Positions 9,893 to 20,439 are shown, counted from the first letter of the stretch. The stretch is 64,000 bases of DNA from Laspinema palackyanum D2c (GCF_025370875.1 NZ_JAMXFD010000002.1:132218-196217); one strand, 5' to 3'. A program made the numbers and translations. Notes: generated from the sequence alone by a model not told the origin.

Positions 9893-11650
9893 TTACATTC
9901 GGTCAATCAGTTTAATTCCCAATAATGATAACCCCACTTTTAAGGTTTTTGCTGCTAAATCGCAGAGCAATAAGCGGGAGGTGCGCTGAGGTTCTTCTGC
10001 TTGCAATACTGGACAGTTTTCGTAGAACTGATTGAATTTTTTACTCAGTTGATAGAGGTACTCACAGAGTCGATTCGGCAACAGTTCTTTTTCGACTTCT
10101 TTGAGGACTTCACTCAAACCGAGAATATGTTTGGCTAAAGCTAACTCGGTTTCTTCTCTCAGTTGAATCTGAATATCAGAACTGAGATTGTCCAAATCGA
10201 TATTTCCTTGGCGACTGATTCCCTGAATGCGCACAAAGGCATAGAGCATATAGGGAGCGGTATTGCCTTGCAGGGAGAGCATTTTATCGTAGCTAAAGAT
10301 ATAACTACTGCTCCGATTTTGACTGAGGTCGGCATATTTTACTGCACCAATTCCGACAACTTGGGACACATTTTTGATGAATTCTTCGCTTTCGGACCGG
10401 CCTTCTTCTTGGATAATACTTTCAAGTTGAGTGCGTGCACGGAGGACGGCTTCATCTAATAAATCCCGCAGGCGAACGGTATCGCCTTCGCGGGTTTTGA
10501 GTTTCTTTCCACCTTCTCCTAAAACTAACCCAAAGGGGACATGAACGACTTCAATAGTGTCTGGAATCCACCCGGCGCGTCTAGCAACTTGGAAGAATTG
10601 AGCAAAGTGGGTGGATTGACCGCTATCGGTGACATAGATGATGCGATCGCACCGATCCTCTTCAATCCGATACCGCAATGCCGCTAGGTCAGTGGTGGCA
10701 TAATTATATCCCCCATTGGTCTTCTGGACAATTAATGGTTGCGGTTCCCCTTCTTTGTTGGTAAACCCTTCTAAAAAGACGCATTTTGCTCCCTGGTCTT
10801 CTACTAATAATCCTGATGTTTCTAAATCTTCTACGACTTTAGAAAGCAAAGGATTATAAAAGGATTCCCCTCGTTCAGTTAGCTGAATATCCATCAAATT
10901 ATAAATTTGTTGGAATTCCTGCCGGGATTGTTCGCACAGCAGTTCCCAGGCGCGTTTTGCCTCGCGATCGCCTGCCTGCAATTTGACCACTTGCTGCCGA
11001 GAAACTTCCCGGAATTCCTCATCCTCATCAAAGCGCTTTTTCGCCTTCTTATAAAAGGCCACTAAATCCCCTAAATCTAAAGCATTCGCCGTGGTTAAGG
11101 CATCCGGCGATACTTCTCGCAAATAGGTAATTAACATTCCAAATTGCGTCCCCCAATCTCCCACGTGATTGAGGCGCAAGACATCATGTCCCCAAAACTC
11201 TAAAACTCGGGCGATGCTATCTCCAATAATCGTCGATCGCAAATGTCCCACGTGCATTTCTTTGGCAATGTTGGGACTAGAAAAATCTACTACCACTCGT
11301 TGCGGATGACTCACGGGTTCAATGCCTAATCGTTCATCCCCTTCAATGGCGGCAAGTTGCTGTTGTAAATAGCTCGGTTTTAGGGTAAAATTAATAAATC
11401 CCGGTCCGGCAATTTCTGGCGGTTCACAAAATTCTGATACGTCGATATTGTCGATAATTTTTTGGGCAATATCTCGGGGTTTTTGCTTTAAAGGCTTTGC
11501 CAAAGACATGGCTAAATTGGCTTGATAATCGCCAAATTTAGGATTCGTCGTAGGTACTAAAACCGGGTCAGTCCCGGCCATTTCTTCCCCAAAGGCTGCG
11601 ATTAGGGCTTTTTCTACTTGGTTTCTTAGCAGTTCGTTGGTTGATTTCAT
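9893..11650 (-). CDS. argS: arginyl-tRNA synthetase
   Basis: 585 residues, normal for the class I enzyme that charges tRNA-Arg. An N-terminal ArgRS additional domain spans about 5-90. The HIGH-type motif lies in [20 protein letters not shown] (about 124-143). The KMSKS counterpart appears as the degenerate [11 protein letters not shown], and the DALR anticodon-binding domain occupies the last 120 residues. It is monocistronic, read away from the divergent flavoprotein gene, with a hairpin terminator behind it. Confidence 0.96.
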   Translation of the reverse strand: MKSTNELLRNQVEKALIAAFGEEMAGTDPVLVPTTNPKFGDYQANLAMSLAKPLKQKPRDIAQKIIDNIDVSEFCEPPEIAGPGFINFTLKPSYLQQQLAAIEGDERLGIEPVSHPQRVVVDFSSPNIAKEMHVGHLRSTIIGDSIARVLEFWGHDVLRLNHVGDWGTQFGMLITYLREVSPDALTTANALDLGDLVAFYKKAKKRFDEDEEFREVSRQQVVKLQAGDREAKRAWELLCEQSRQEFQQIYNLMDIQLTERGESFYNPLLSKVVEDLETSGLLVEDQGAKCVFLEGFTNKEGEPQPLIVQKTNGGYNYATTDLAALRYRIEEDRCDRIIYVTDSGQSTHFAQFFQVARRAGWIPDTIEVVHVPFGLVLGEGGKKLKTREGDTVRLRDLLDEAVLRARTQLESIIQEEGRSESEEFIKNVSQVVGIGAVKYADLSQNRSSSYIFSYDKMLSLQGNTAPYMLYAFVRIQGISRQGNIDLDNLSSDIQIQLREETELALAKHILGLSEVLKEVEKELLPNRLCEYLYQLSKKFNQFYENCPVLQAEEPQRTSRLLLCDLAAKTLKVGLSLLGIKLIDRM

Positions 11651-11858
11651 AATAAGCGATAAGATGGCAACTCCAGAAGATTGACGCAGTTTTTTGAGGA
11701 ACTGACTTCTGTCTCATCCTATCATTTCTGTACCTCACTCGTTAATAATTCTGGGGGAAAATGAGATAGAGTAAAATGAATCAGATACAGTCTCCATATC
11801 AGATGCCAGAGTTCATCCGTCATCACCTCGAATCCTCCAACAGCTACCCGAATCCCAA

Positions 11859-13004
11859 ATGAAACACCTTGTTTTAATCGGTGGGGGTCATAGTCATGCG
11901 ATCGCCTTGCGAGAATTTGCCAAGACTCCCCTCCCCGAAATTCGCATCACCTTAATTAGCGATGTGCTTCAAACTCCCTATTCGGGAATGTTACCCGGTT
12001 ATTTGGCGGGGTTTTATACCTTTGAGGAAGCACATATCGATTTGAGACCCTTGGCACATTTAGCGCAGGCAGAATTCTATTGCGATCGCGCGATCGGTCT
12101 GGATTTACACCAAAACCAAGTCCTCTGTGCCAACCGTCCCCCCATCCCCTTCGATGTTCTCTCTATTGATATTGGGAGCACTCCTGCCACTCTCAATGTC
12201 CCCGGTGCCGCCACTTATGCCATTCCCGCCAAACCCGTCCCTAAATTATTAGAATCCTGGAATCAATTCCGAGAACAAGTCTTGCAGTCCCCTCAACAAA
12301 TCCGCAATTTAGCCATTGTAGGTGGGGGTGCTGGAGGGGTTGAATTAACTTTATCGATTCAAGCGCATCTTAACAAAATATTAGAGCAAAAATACCACAA
12401 AAATATAGAATATCATCTCTTTCATCGCAGCAGTCATATTCTCTCCAGTCATAGTCGCTATGCTGCTAGCACCTTAACCCAAATCATGCAGCATCGAGGA
12501 ATTCACCTGCATCTCAATCAAACCGTTACCCGATTAGAAAAGCAGGCTTCAGAACGCCTAAAACTAGACTGTGAGTCCGGATTAACCCTAGACTGTGACC
12601 AAGTATTTTGGGTGACTCAAGCTACGGCACCGGATTGGATATCGGGTTCGGGATTATCCACAGATAATCGCGGATTTATCCAAGTCAATGACCACTTACA
12701 ATCCATTTCTCATTCTAGCATCTTTGCTTCCGGAGATATTGCCACCCTACTCAACAATCCTCGACCTAAAGCGGGAGTCTTTGCCGTGCGTCAGGGAAAA
12801 CCTTTATTTGAAAATCTCTGTAGAAGTTTAGAGAATAAACCTTTAATTTCTTACCATCCCCAACAGCAATTTTTAACCTTAATTGGCACCGGGACTGGAA
12901 AGGCAGTTGCCTCGCGAGGGAAATTTGGGTTAGGTCCGTTGCGGTTAATTTGGACTTGGAAAGATTGGATTGATCGCAGGTTTATGGAGCAGTTTAATCC
13001 GTGA
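11859..13004 (+). CDS. stand-alone NADH-dehydrogenase-like FAD oxidoreductase (SelD N-domain type)
   Basis: 381 residues. An FAD-binding motif stands at the very N-terminus (LVLIGGGHSHAIALREF), and a second dinucleotide motif occurs near residue 155 (AIVGGGAGGVELTLSIQ). The C-terminal FASGDIATL motif binds the flavin. The GGGHSH start and the PYSGMLPGYLAGFY stretch are those of the flavoprotein domain fused in front of selenide-water dikinase (SelD) in many cyanobacteria. Here the protein stops after that domain and no SelD follows. The electron acceptor is unknown. The start ATG overlaps (ATGA) the stop of a possible 28-codon upstream reading frame beginning at 11776. Confidence 0.85.
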   Translation: MKHLVLIGGGHSHAIALREFAKTPLPEIRITLISDVLQTPYSGMLPGYLAGFYTFEEAHIDLRPLAHLAQAEFYCDRAIGLDLHQNQVLCANRPPIPFDVLSIDIGSTPATLNVPGAATYAIPAKPVPKLLESWNQFREQVLQSPQQIRNLAIVGGGAGGVELTLSIQAHLNKILEQKYHKNIEYHLFHRSSHILSSHSRYAASTLTQIMQHRGIHLHLNQTVTRLEKQASERLKLDCESGLTLDCDQVFWVTQATAPDWISGSGLSTDNRGFIQVNDHLQSISHSSIFASGDIATLLNNPRPKAGVFAVRQGKPLFENLCRSLENKPLISYHPQQQFLTLIGTGTGKAVASRGKFGLGPLRLIWTWKDWIDRRFMEQFNP

Positions 13005-13174
13005 CTTGAAACCCCGGCGATCGCACTCAAAAGTTAACCCTATCTCCACAGGACAACCCCGGACCGACTTTAATCTATCTCTCGGTAGAGGTAAGAGCCT
13101 GCAACGGTATCCTAGGATGCTGAATATAACCCAATTTTCGTTTTACAAGTTCCTTAATCAAGAGGTCATTAGAG

Positions 13175-13531
13175 ATGCAACGCATTTTATCTGCTTTAAA
13201 ACAAGTCCGCTTGGGACTGATGGCGATCGCCTGCGCCTTTACCTTCATCAGCGTTTCCGGTGCTTTTGCCTTTGCTCATCCCAGCGTAGCCGCAACCGGC
13301 TTAGATTCGAGATTAGTCAAAGAAGAATATAAAATCGATAACAACAAACGGGACAATCAATTAGAAAGCCGAGAAGAAGCCTACGAAGAAATGCTAAAAG
13401 AAGCTAAAAATATCCACACCGAAGAGGAAGCTTACGAAGAAAATTTGGCTGAATATCGCGAAGAAAATCCGACACCGGGTTTAGCGGAAAAAGCCCAAGG
13501 TTTAATCGAAAAGTTAACCGACACTGAATAA
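13175..13531 (+). CDS. small secreted, charged helical protein
   Basis: 118 residues. Residues 1-40 form a signal peptide (LGLMAIACAFTFISVSGAFAFAHPSVA) with likely cleavage near AHPSVAA. The mature part is short and very rich in glutamate and lysine, with a repeated EEAYEE motif at about residues 68-73 and 87-92, and is predicted helical. I recognise no family; similar short exported proteins occur in cyanobacteria. A strong hairpin terminator follows. Confidence 0.7.
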   Translation: MQRILSALKQVRLGLMAIACAFTFISVSGAFAFAHPSVAATGLDSRLVKEEYKIDNNKRDNQLESREEAYEEMLKEAKNIHTEEEAYEENLAEYREENPTPGLAEKAQGLIEKLTDTE

Positions 13532-13640
13532 TTTTTTAATAAAAAGGAAAAACTATCGGGATAACGGTGGGTTGAACTGATCCTTTTTCTTTCCCTTCCT
13601 ACTAAGACTCCACCCTAACCGGCTCATAAATTTAGGGTTG

Positions 13641-13686
13641 AAAAGAGCTGAAACCTTATTGCTGCAAAGGTTTCAGCTCTTTTATT
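13641..13686 (+). terminator. strong rho-independent terminator
   Basis: The perfect arms AAAAGAGCTGAAACC and GGTTTCAGCTCTTTT are followed by more T residues. It lies about 110 bp past the small secreted protein gene. Confidence 0.85.
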
Positions 13687-13730
13687 TTATACCAAATCTG
13701 GGTATCAAAAGTCGTGTTAATTTCCTCTTT

Positions 13731-14018
13731 GGTCCCCTCCCCTGTGTCTTGGTCCGGGTTAGGGTGGGGTCCCCTTTGAGGTAGCTTCAACCCCAGAATG
13801 AGGAATGGTTGCTTGGAGTGTCTGAGTGACGCTATATCGCCTATTAACCGGGAAAGAGGTTGAGCCCGTCTCCACAAAGGCGCGGTAAGCGGAGCTATCC
13901 CGTAGGGAATCGCCTCCTGTGACTGCGTGACGTGGCGGTAAGCGGAGCTATCCTGTATGGAATCGCCACCTCAGAAGAACCCCACCCTAACCCGGACCAA
14001 GAATCAGGGGAGGGGACC
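13731..14018. mobile_element. MITE-like element with 40-bp terminal inverted repeats
   Basis: The 40 bases at 13731-13770 recur as reverse complement at 13979-14018, with mismatches only in a 2-3-base block. The 288-bp unit has no coding capacity. Inside, a GGCGGTAAGCGGAGCTATCC-type palindromic repeat occurs twice (about 13878-13912 and 13933-13968). I cannot see a convincing target-site duplication. The end sequence resembles a CCACCCTAACCC-type repeat common in cyanobacterial intergenic DNA. Confidence 0.55.
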
Positions 14019-14047
14019 GGAAATGTAGTTGTGAGCTCCACCCCACC

Positions 14048-14075
14048 CAAAAAAAGGGGCGCATTCTCGCACCCC
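14048..14075 (-). terminator. terminator of pdhA
   Basis: Read on the minus strand, a GGGGTGC/GCGCCCC stem is followed directly by seven T residues. It lies 35 bp beyond the pdhA stop. Confidence 0.75.
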
Positions 14076-14109
14076 CTCTGAGAAATAGCCGAAATTGAGT
14101 TACAACCGG

Positions 14110-15141
14110 CTAATCTTCTGCAAACACATAACGATATAACTCCGAGGGGTCCGGTTCGGGACTATTCTCCGCGAACTGCACCGAGTCATCCACAATCGCT
14201 TGAATTTTATTCTCGATTTCCTTGAGTTCCTCGGCCGTTGCCAAATTCTTCTCAGTAAGATAGGCACTCAGACGCTTAATCGGGTCCCGAGACAGCCAAA
14301 ATTCCTTTTCTTCCTTGCTGCGAAGTTCATCCGGGTCCGCCAGGGAGTGACCCCGGAACCGATAGGTCATCGCTTCAATCAAGGTAGGACCCTCTCCAGC
14401 GCGGGCGCGTTCCACCGCTTCTAGGGCCGCAGTCCGCACCGCCAAAACATCCATCCCATCGACTTCAACGCCGACCATGCCAAACGCTGCTGCCTTCTTA
14501 TAAATTTCCGGTTCAGAAGTCGCCCGTTCGTGGGCCATGCCGATCGCCCATTTATTATTTTCTACCACATAAATAATTGGCAACTTCCAGAGTGCCGCCA
14601 TATTCAAACACTCAAAAAACTGCCCATTATTGCAGGCCCCATCGCCAAAGAAACAAGCCGACACACTGTCCGAACTCTCATCTCCCATCGCTTCGCGACG
14701 ATACTTGCTTTGAAACGCGGCCCCAGTTGCCACCGGAATGCCTTCCGCCACAAACGCAAAACCGCCCAACAAATTATGCTCTCCCGAGAACAAGTGCATA
14801 GAACCCCCACGGCCCTTGCTACACCCTGTTGCCTTGCCGAATAACTCCGCCATCACCTCTCTAGCAGGCACCCCCGCACTCAAGGCATGAACGTGATCCC
14901 GATAGGTACTGCAAACGTAGTCCCAATCCCGTCTCATCGCCCGGATCACCCCGGTTGAGACCGCCTCCTGTCCATTGTAGAGGTGGACAAAACCAAACAT
15001 TCGGCCTCGGTAGTACATCTCGGCGCATTTGTCCTCAAAGAAGCGCCCTAAAACCATATCTTCGTACAACATCAAACCGTCTTCTTTCGACAGTTGTACG
15101 GTGCTTACGTCAAATGTTGGTAAAGTCCGTTCCTGAATCAT
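14110..15141 (-). CDS. pdhA: pyruvate dehydrogenase E1 component alpha subunit
   Basis: 343 residues from the ATG at 15139-15141, which has an AGGAG sequence seven bases upstream and gives the usual cyanobacterial length. The frame stays open to 15297, but that extension is proline/phenylalanine-rich and unlike the family, so I reject it. The thiamine-diphosphate motif runs from [12 protein letters not shown] to the ENN after IIYVV. With the beta subunit (not in this window) it decarboxylates pyruvate and acetylates the E2 lipoyl group. A terminator follows. Its promoter region is shared with the divergent ftn2/zipN. Confidence 0.95.
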   Translation of the reverse strand: MIQERTLPTFDVSTVQLSKEDGLMLYEDMVLGRFFEDKCAEMYYRGRMFGFVHLYNGQEAVSTGVIRAMRRDWDYVCSTYRDHVHALSAGVPAREVMAELFGKATGCSKGRGGSMHLFSGEHNLLGGFAFVAEGIPVATGAAFQSKYRREAMGDESSDSVSACFFGDGACNNGQFFECLNMAALWKLPIIYVVENNKWAIGMAHERATSEPEIYKKAAAFGMVGVEVDGMDVLAVRTAALEAVERARAGEGPTLIEAMTYRFRGHSLADPDELRSKEEKEFWLSRDPIKRLSAYLTEKNLATAEELKEIENKIQAIVDDSVQFAENSPEPDPSELYRYVFAED

Positions 15142-15297
15142 CACAGTCTCCTGGTAGCTTGGAACCCGAGGGTCGAGACCTCGGAAGAAAAGCGAATTGC
15201 CTGGGTTTAACCCCTGAAACATAAGAAACCCAGTTTTTTTGTTAGGAAACCTGGAAAACCAATCCTTTGGCTGGGGAATCCCGGCGGTTGTCGCCAC

Positions 15298-15685
15298 TTA
15301 AAATTGATTTTAATCCCTATTGTTTTATCCCAATCAGGGATTAATCCACCAGCATCGCCACTAGGCCAAACATCATACCATAAAGGTTTGATCGCTTTGT
15401 GAACTCAGGGCAACTGCCCCCAGAAAACCCAACGGAATTGGCCCCCAGTTGACGAAGCTTCCTGGACCTTGTTAAATAAAAGCCAATACCGGGCAAGCCA
15501 CCCAAACCCTCCCAGGCATCGCAGAACCCTTGCTCAACCTTGGAGTACCCCGCAATTCTCCAGATAAGATAACTCTGAAACCTTTTATCATAGAAACTAA
15601 AGGCTATAATTATCGGACTCTTTTAGTCGTTTATATTTGCTGCTATTGGTTTGTCTGGTTGCTCATCAAGCAGGGGAAGTAGATT
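15298..15685. promoter_or_regulatory. divergent promoter region pdhA / ftn2
   Basis: About 390 bp with no gene separates two divergently read genes (545 bp counting from the true pdhA start). It must hold both promoters. An AGGGGA ribosome-binding sequence at about 15672 precedes ftn2. No clear operator palindrome was seen. Confidence 0.45.
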
Positions 15686-17980
15686 GTGCTAGTGCCACTC
15701 GATTATTACCGGATTCTCGGCCTGCCAATTCAGGTACCTGGGGTCGAAACCCCTGGCTATGCTGAACAGCTTAAGCAGGCCCATCGCGATCGCAAAGAGC
15801 AACTCCCAAGGCGGGAATATTCTGAAGTCGCCACAAGTGCTCGCAGACAACTCATTGACGAAGCCTATACCGTTCTGAGCGATCCCGAGGAGCGTCAAAA
15901 ATATGACGCCAGCTTTCTTGCCAAAGCATCTGAATTAGAATCGGTTTCCACCGATTCTCATTCAGGACGAGGGAGCCTAGACTCCAGCGACTCCTATCTC
16001 GATCCCCATACCCCCAATATTGATATCCCCTCCGAAGGGTTCATCGGGTCCTTACTGATTCTCCAAGAACTTGGCGAATATGAACTGGTCTTGAAACTCG
16101 GACTGCCGATCCTCAGCGGTAGCAACAGTAGTTTAAAAAATGGCCGGTTTGGAGACCCCAAATTAGTTGAGGCGGATATTATCCTCACCTTAGCTCTGGC
16201 CTGTTTAGAACTGGGTCGGGAACAATGGCAGGGGGGTAAATATGAAAATGCCGCCCTCTCCCTAGAAAACGGCCAAGAAATGCTCTTGCGCGAAGGACTC
16301 TTTCCCGCAGTGCGCGGGGAAATGCAGGCGGACCTCTACAAACTCCGACCCTACCGGATTTTAGAACTCTTGGCCCTCCCGGAAACCCGAGGCCAAGAAA
16401 GGCAACGCGGGTTGCAACTCTTGCAAGATATGTTGCAGGAACGGGGTGGAATTGATGGCACCGGGGACGATCGCTCGGGGTTATCCGTGGATGATTTTTT
16501 ACGGTTCATTCAGCAACTCAGAAGCCACCTCACGGCTGCTGAACAGCAAGAGTTATTTGAAGCCGAAGCCCGTCGTCCCTCTGCTGTTGCCACCTATCTC
16601 GCCGTTTATGCCCTCGTTGCCCGAGGATTTGCCGCCCGCCAACCGGCCCTGATTCGCCGGGGTCAAATGCTGTTGACCCATTTAGGGCGACGTCAGGATG
16701 TCCACCTAGAACAATCGGTCTGTTCCCTGCTGTTGGGACAAACGGAGGATGCGGCCCAATCCCTGGAACTGACTCAGGAACAGGAAACCCTGACTTTTAT
16801 TCGGGAAAATTCTCGGAATTCACCGGATTTGCTGCCCGGATTGTGCTTGTACGCTGAACGGTGGCTACAATCCGAGGTCTTTCCCCATTTCCGGGATTTG
16901 GCAACCGCCCAGGCATCGTTAAAAGATTATTTTGCCGATGAACAGGTGCAGGCTTATTTAGAGGCCCTACCGGAGACAACTGCCGATGAAGTAAATGAAT
17001 GGATGGTTGTGCCACCGCCACCGAATCCGGTGACCATTGGATTACCGCAACCATCCCCCAGACGGGACTCGGCATTCATGACCACCTTACGATTGGATAG
17101 TAATGGGTCGAGCAATGGGACACCGGGGAAAAATCCGAGTTTGTCTTCCTCTGCCGTATCCCTCGCGACCCTTCCCACGGCGATTCGCACGAGTTCTAAT
17201 CCGGATACCGCTGGATCTGGAAGAATTCGCGATCGCAGCCGTCCCAGTGAGGACCGCAGTGCATCCGGAAATGGGAAACGAGACGATCGCAGTAAATTAC
17301 CCGTCGCCGCCCGAGTTCGAGGATTAGAGCCCATTGAAACCCCTCCATCCCGTCGCAGTGGCGTCGGACGCACCGGCGCTAAAGGCAAAAACCCCAAACT
17401 AGAACGGTGGATTTTGTTAGGCGTCGGGGGGTTACTGGGACTATTGCTGCTGTGGTTACTGATTAACTCCCTGCGCTGGGTGGCTGGATTATTTCAAGGA
17501 GGGCCATCCTTACGGGGAGAACAACTGAGCATTCAGCTAGACCAATCCGCCATTCCGATCGCCACCCAACCCACCCCGGAAGAACTTGGCGCAACGGGAC
17601 CTATTAATGAGGCGATCGCCCAAGGCGTCCTGCAAAAATGGTTCACCATCAAATCCGCAGCCCTCGGCAGCACCCATCAGGTGGAACAATTACCGGAAAT
17701 CTTGATGGATCCGGCCCTCTCCTTGTGGCAACGCCGCGCCGAAGCCGCCCGTCAAGAAAATTGGTATTGGGAATATGACCACAATATCCAAGAAACCGGA
17801 GTTGAAATGAGTCCCACAGACCCCAACCGAGCCACCGTAGAAGCTCAGGTGAGCGAAACTGCCCGGTTATTTGAGAATGGTCAACTCAGCAACACTCGCG
17901 AGGACAATTTACGAGTGCAGTATCAGTTCGTTCGCGAAGCCGGTCAGTGGCGCATTCGCGACTGGATCATCCTACCCTAA
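15686..17980 (+). CDS. ftn2: cell division protein Ftn2/ZipN (ARC6 homologue)
   Basis: 764 residues. Residues 3-75 are a J-like domain (PLDYYRILGLP to DEAYTVLSDPEERQKYD) that lacks HPD. A long helical repeat region follows to about 440, then a serine/proline/arginine-rich linker, one membrane helix (WILLGVGGLLGLLLLWLLI, about 573-592) and a C-terminal IMS/DUF4101 domain (about 640-762, from GVLQKWFTIKSAALG to WRIRDWIILP). The architecture is that of cyanobacterial Ftn2/ZipN, which anchors FtsZ to the membrane and recruits divisome proteins, and of plastid ARC6. The start is GTG at 15686; GTG at 15692 is equally possible. Confidence 0.93.
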   Translation: MLVPLDYYRILGLPIQVPGVETPGYAEQLKQAHRDRKEQLPRREYSEVATSARRQLIDEAYTVLSDPEERQKYDASFLAKASELESVSTDSHSGRGSLDSSDSYLDPHTPNIDIPSEGFIGSLLILQELGEYELVLKLGLPILSGSNSSLKNGRFGDPKLVEADIILTLALACLELGREQWQGGKYENAALSLENGQEMLLREGLFPAVRGEMQADLYKLRPYRILELLALPETRGQERQRGLQLLQDMLQERGGIDGTGDDRSGLSVDDFLRFIQQLRSHLTAAEQQELFEAEARRPSAVATYLAVYALVARGFAARQPALIRRGQMLLTHLGRRQDVHLEQSVCSLLLGQTEDAAQSLELTQEQETLTFIRENSRNSPDLLPGLCLYAERWLQSEVFPHFRDLATAQASLKDYFADEQVQAYLEALPETTADEVNEWMVVPPPPNPVTIGLPQPSPRRDSAFMTTLRLDSNGSSNGTPGKNPSLSSSAVSLATLPTAIRTSSNPDTAGSGRIRDRSRPSEDRSASGNGKRDDRSKLPVAARVRGLEPIETPPSRRSGVGRTGAKGKNPKLERWILLGVGGLLGLLLLWLLINSLRWVAGLFQGGPSLRGEQLSIQLDQSAIPIATQPTPEELGATGPINEAIAQGVLQKWFTIKSAALGSTHQVEQLPEILMDPALSLWQRRAEAARQENWYWEYDHNIQETGVEMSPTDPNRATVEAQVSETARLFENGQLSNTREDNLRVQYQFVREAGQWRIRDWIILP

Positions 17981-18002
17981 ATCCTAATTCAGTCTGGATT
18001 TA

Positions 18003-18038
18003 AACCGATGGGGACCCACCCCATCGGTTATTTTTTCT
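18003..18038 (+). terminator. rho-independent terminator after ftn2
   Basis: An AACCGATGGGG/CCCCATCGGTT stem is followed by ATTTTTTC, 22 bp after the ftn2 stop codon. Confidence 0.9.
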
Positions 18039-18079
18039 TTCTCTTCTCGTGAAAGGGCTATGCCATGACCCGAGCAATG

Positions 18080-18340
18080 GCTGGACTGGAGGACGTCCAA
18101 GATTTCCTGTTCGTAGTAACGACTTCAGTCGTTATATCTGGTGACATGGCGGACGCCATGTCACCAGGGACCGAGGGAGGGACTGGAGGCAGAACGTCCA
18201 AGAGGGCATTATACGGAATTCGGTTGTGATAGGTCTTTAAAAACGAGTAGGGTGGGCATTGCCCACCTGCACAGAAAGGTGGGCAGTGCCCACCCTACTT
18301 TTAACTTTTAACTGGAGGCAGCACGTCCAAGAGGGCATTA
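18080..18340. repeat. cluster of dispersed repeats (families B, C, E and a 31-bp direct repeat)
   Basis: In order: a partial GGAGGACGTCCAAGA unit (about 18088); a family-B hairpin AACGACTTCAGTCGTT (about 18118); a family-E hairpin at 18138-18167 (13-base arms, loop GGAC); a 31-bp unit beginning ACTGGAGGCAG at about 18181; a family-C double palindrome at 18246-18299; and the 31-bp unit again at about 18310. None of this is coding. Confidence 0.8.
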
Positions 18341-19191
18341 CATGGCAGAGTCATATAACGAGGGAACACCAAGGACCAACGACCAAATCTCCCACTCTAT
18401 AAGGCTTAAGCCCGATCACTCCTGCAATTATCATCAAATCCTGACATTACTCCCCGGGACTCGATCCCCGATCCCAGGGTTATATCAAGAATTCATGACA
18501 TTGCGATCCCCGAACTACTTGTAAATCCGTAATAACCCGTAGATTGACCTAGAATCACCTGCTGTACCCCCTTGACCCTATGGAATATTTTCTGCAACAT
18601 AGACATAACCAAGCGATCCCCCACGATCCCAAAAAAAAGCTGTACTCAACAGCCCAGGGACCCCATTGAGAGTTAACCCCATTTTGGATGAAGACCCTCA
18701 ACCTCGGGAAACATGGGTCGGGCCCATGAGGGTAACTGCAAATCCCCGCATTGAGCGAGGAACAGTCAAGGGAAAAGGACTCATCTGGGTTGATTTCTGA
18801 AGCCACTTCCAATCAGAACCTCTGATTGAGATGGGCGGAAGAAAACACAAAGGAAAACCCCATCTCAAGACTGTGTAGCAGGACCGGATCTGTAGGGGCA
18901 AATAAAAACGCGATCGGCGATCGCGCCGCAGCTAATTTTTATGAATTTGGCAAATCGTAAGGCAACCGTTTTATGATCCAGCCTGCAAATTCCATTCACT
19001 TAATTAACTAGGGATTCGTCCCGCCATAAAAACTTAATGATAGGGAAGGAGGATCGCGATCGCTCATTTACAGGCAAGGCTAACTAACATTCCGAACTAA
19101 ATTTCTCGAACCAATTTAACCACAACGAGAAATTTTGACATTGGAACCAACCCACCTGCCGTATAGCCGAAATTAGGAGGCCAAGAGAACA
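18341..19191. other. 850-bp region without a convincing gene
   Basis: Short frames occur on both strands but lack ribosome-binding sites and family resemblance. The stretch contains HIP1-like GCGATCGC sites near 18918 and 19057. It ends with the AGGAGG ribosome-binding site of the DUF4912 gene. A small RNA cannot be excluded. Confidence 0.4.
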
Positions 19192-20439
19192 ATGGCAAAA
19201 GAAAGACCCCCATTAGAAGAGATGACCTTAAGGCAACTCCGCCGAGTTGCAAGTGAATGTGGAATCTCTCGTTATAGCCGGATGAGAAAATCTCAACTTC
19301 TGGCATCAATTCAAGAAAAACAACGCACCAAGATTTCCGTAGAACAAACTCGTACATTGGAGGCACAGGAAGAAGTGGAAGCAGCAAAATTTGAACTGGG
19401 TCAAGAAGATCGCACAGGTGGAACTCTCGCCTCAGTCGATGAAGGACTCGGCGATTTACCGGGTGGTTACGGTGAAAGCCGAATCATGCTGTTACCGCGT
19501 GATCCCCAATGGGCCTATAGCTACTGGGATATTCCCAACACCAACAAAGAAGAAATGCGCCGTCAAGGGGGCCAACAATTAGCCCTGCGCCTGTACGATG
19601 TGACAGACATCAACATCGAAACCCAAAGCCCCCACAGCATTCAAGAATATCCTTGTGATGAACTAGCGCGGGAATGGTACTTACCCATCCCTGTCAGCGA
19701 TCGCGATTACGTCGTGGATATCGGCTACCGTTGTGCCGATGGTCGCTGGTTAGTCCTCTCCCGTTCCGCCCTCGTCCACATTCCCCCGGTTTATCCCTCC
19801 GACTGGATTGAAGACCACTTCCTCACCATCGAATGGGAAGAAGACCTGCGCGGCAAAACCTTCATGCAACTGGTTCCCCCCAGCAAGAAAGCCCCAGTTG
19901 CAACAAGCCCCAACGCCATTTACGACGAAATCTTCGGTATGGCTGAAAGTGCCGAATCTCAGCGCGTTGCCGGTTCCCTGTTCGGGTCCATGCAGCACGT
20001 TCCCGGTTCGATGGCCCCCGAACAGTCCCTCAGTTCCTACGTCTTCCCCTCCGGTGTGGGAATGTGGGCCGTGCCAACGGCTTCCGGTATCGGTATGAAT
20101 ATGTCCGGAGTCGGCATGAATATGTCCGGTGCAGGATTCGCCTCCGCACCCCCGAACCGTCCCCGTAAATTCTGGTTGGTTGCCGATGCTGAATTAATCG
20201 TCTACGGTGCCACCGAACCCGATGCCACCGTCACCATCGGTGGACGTCCCATCAAACTGAATGCAGATGGAACCTTCCGCTTCCAGATGTCCTTCCAAGA
20301 TGGCATCATCGACTACCCGATCGTGGCAGTGGCTTCCGACGGAGAACAAACCCGCGAGATCCACATGAACTTCAATCGGGTCACCCCTGCTCGTCGGACC
20401 AACACCAAAGAAGAAGCCGTCGAAGAATGGTTCGCCTAA
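19192..20439 (+). CDS. DUF4912 domain protein with Rho_N/SAP-like N-terminus
   Basis: 415 residues. The ATG is preceded by TAGGAGG at normal spacing. Residues 8-50 (EEMTLRQLRRVASECGI) resemble the Rho N-terminal/SAP fold that binds nucleic acids. DUF4912 spans about 85-200 (from RIMLLPRDPQWAYSYWDIP to WLVLSRS). A glycine/methionine-rich linker with a short repeat (GIGMNMSGVGMNMSG, about 300-315) leads to a conserved C-terminal beta-rich segment (FWLVADAELIVYGATEPDA). The family is conserved in cyanobacteria but has no known function. The next two genes are co-directional, but hairpins intervene. Confidence 0.85.
   Translation: MAKERPPLEEMTLRQLRRVASECGISRYSRMRKSQLLASIQEKQRTKISVEQTRTLEAQEEVEAAKFELGQEDRTGGTLASVDEGLGDLPGGYGESRIMLLPRDPQWAYSYWDIPNTNKEEMRRQGGQQLALRLYDVTDINIETQSPHSIQEYPCDELAREWYLPIPVSDRDYVVDIGYRCADGRWLVLSRSALVHIPPVYPSDWIEDHFLTIEWEEDLRGKTFMQLVPPSKKAPVATSPNAIYDEIFGMAESAESQRVAGSLFGSMQHVPGSMAPEQSLSSYVFPSGVGMWAVPTASGIGMNMSGVGMNMSGAGFASAPPNRPRKFWLVADAELIVYGATEPDATVTIGGRPIKLNADGTFRFQMSFQDGIIDYPIVAVASDGEQTREIHMNFNRVTPARRTNTKEEAVEEWFA

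Noticed and set aside
12970-13332. 120-codon frame overlapping the flavoprotein end and the secreted-protein start
   Set aside because: It is a shadow frame across two better-supported genes.
13656-13877. 73-codon minus-strand frame
   Set aside because: It runs through the terminator and the inverted-repeat element, so it is a by-product of repeat sequence.
15142-15297. N-terminal extension of PdhA (frame open to 15297)
   Set aside because: The ATG at 15141 has an AGGAG at the right distance and gives the family length; the extension is unlike PdhA.
18342-18901. Short frames of 60-85 codons
   Set aside because: They overlap each other on both strands without start signals or recognisable motifs.
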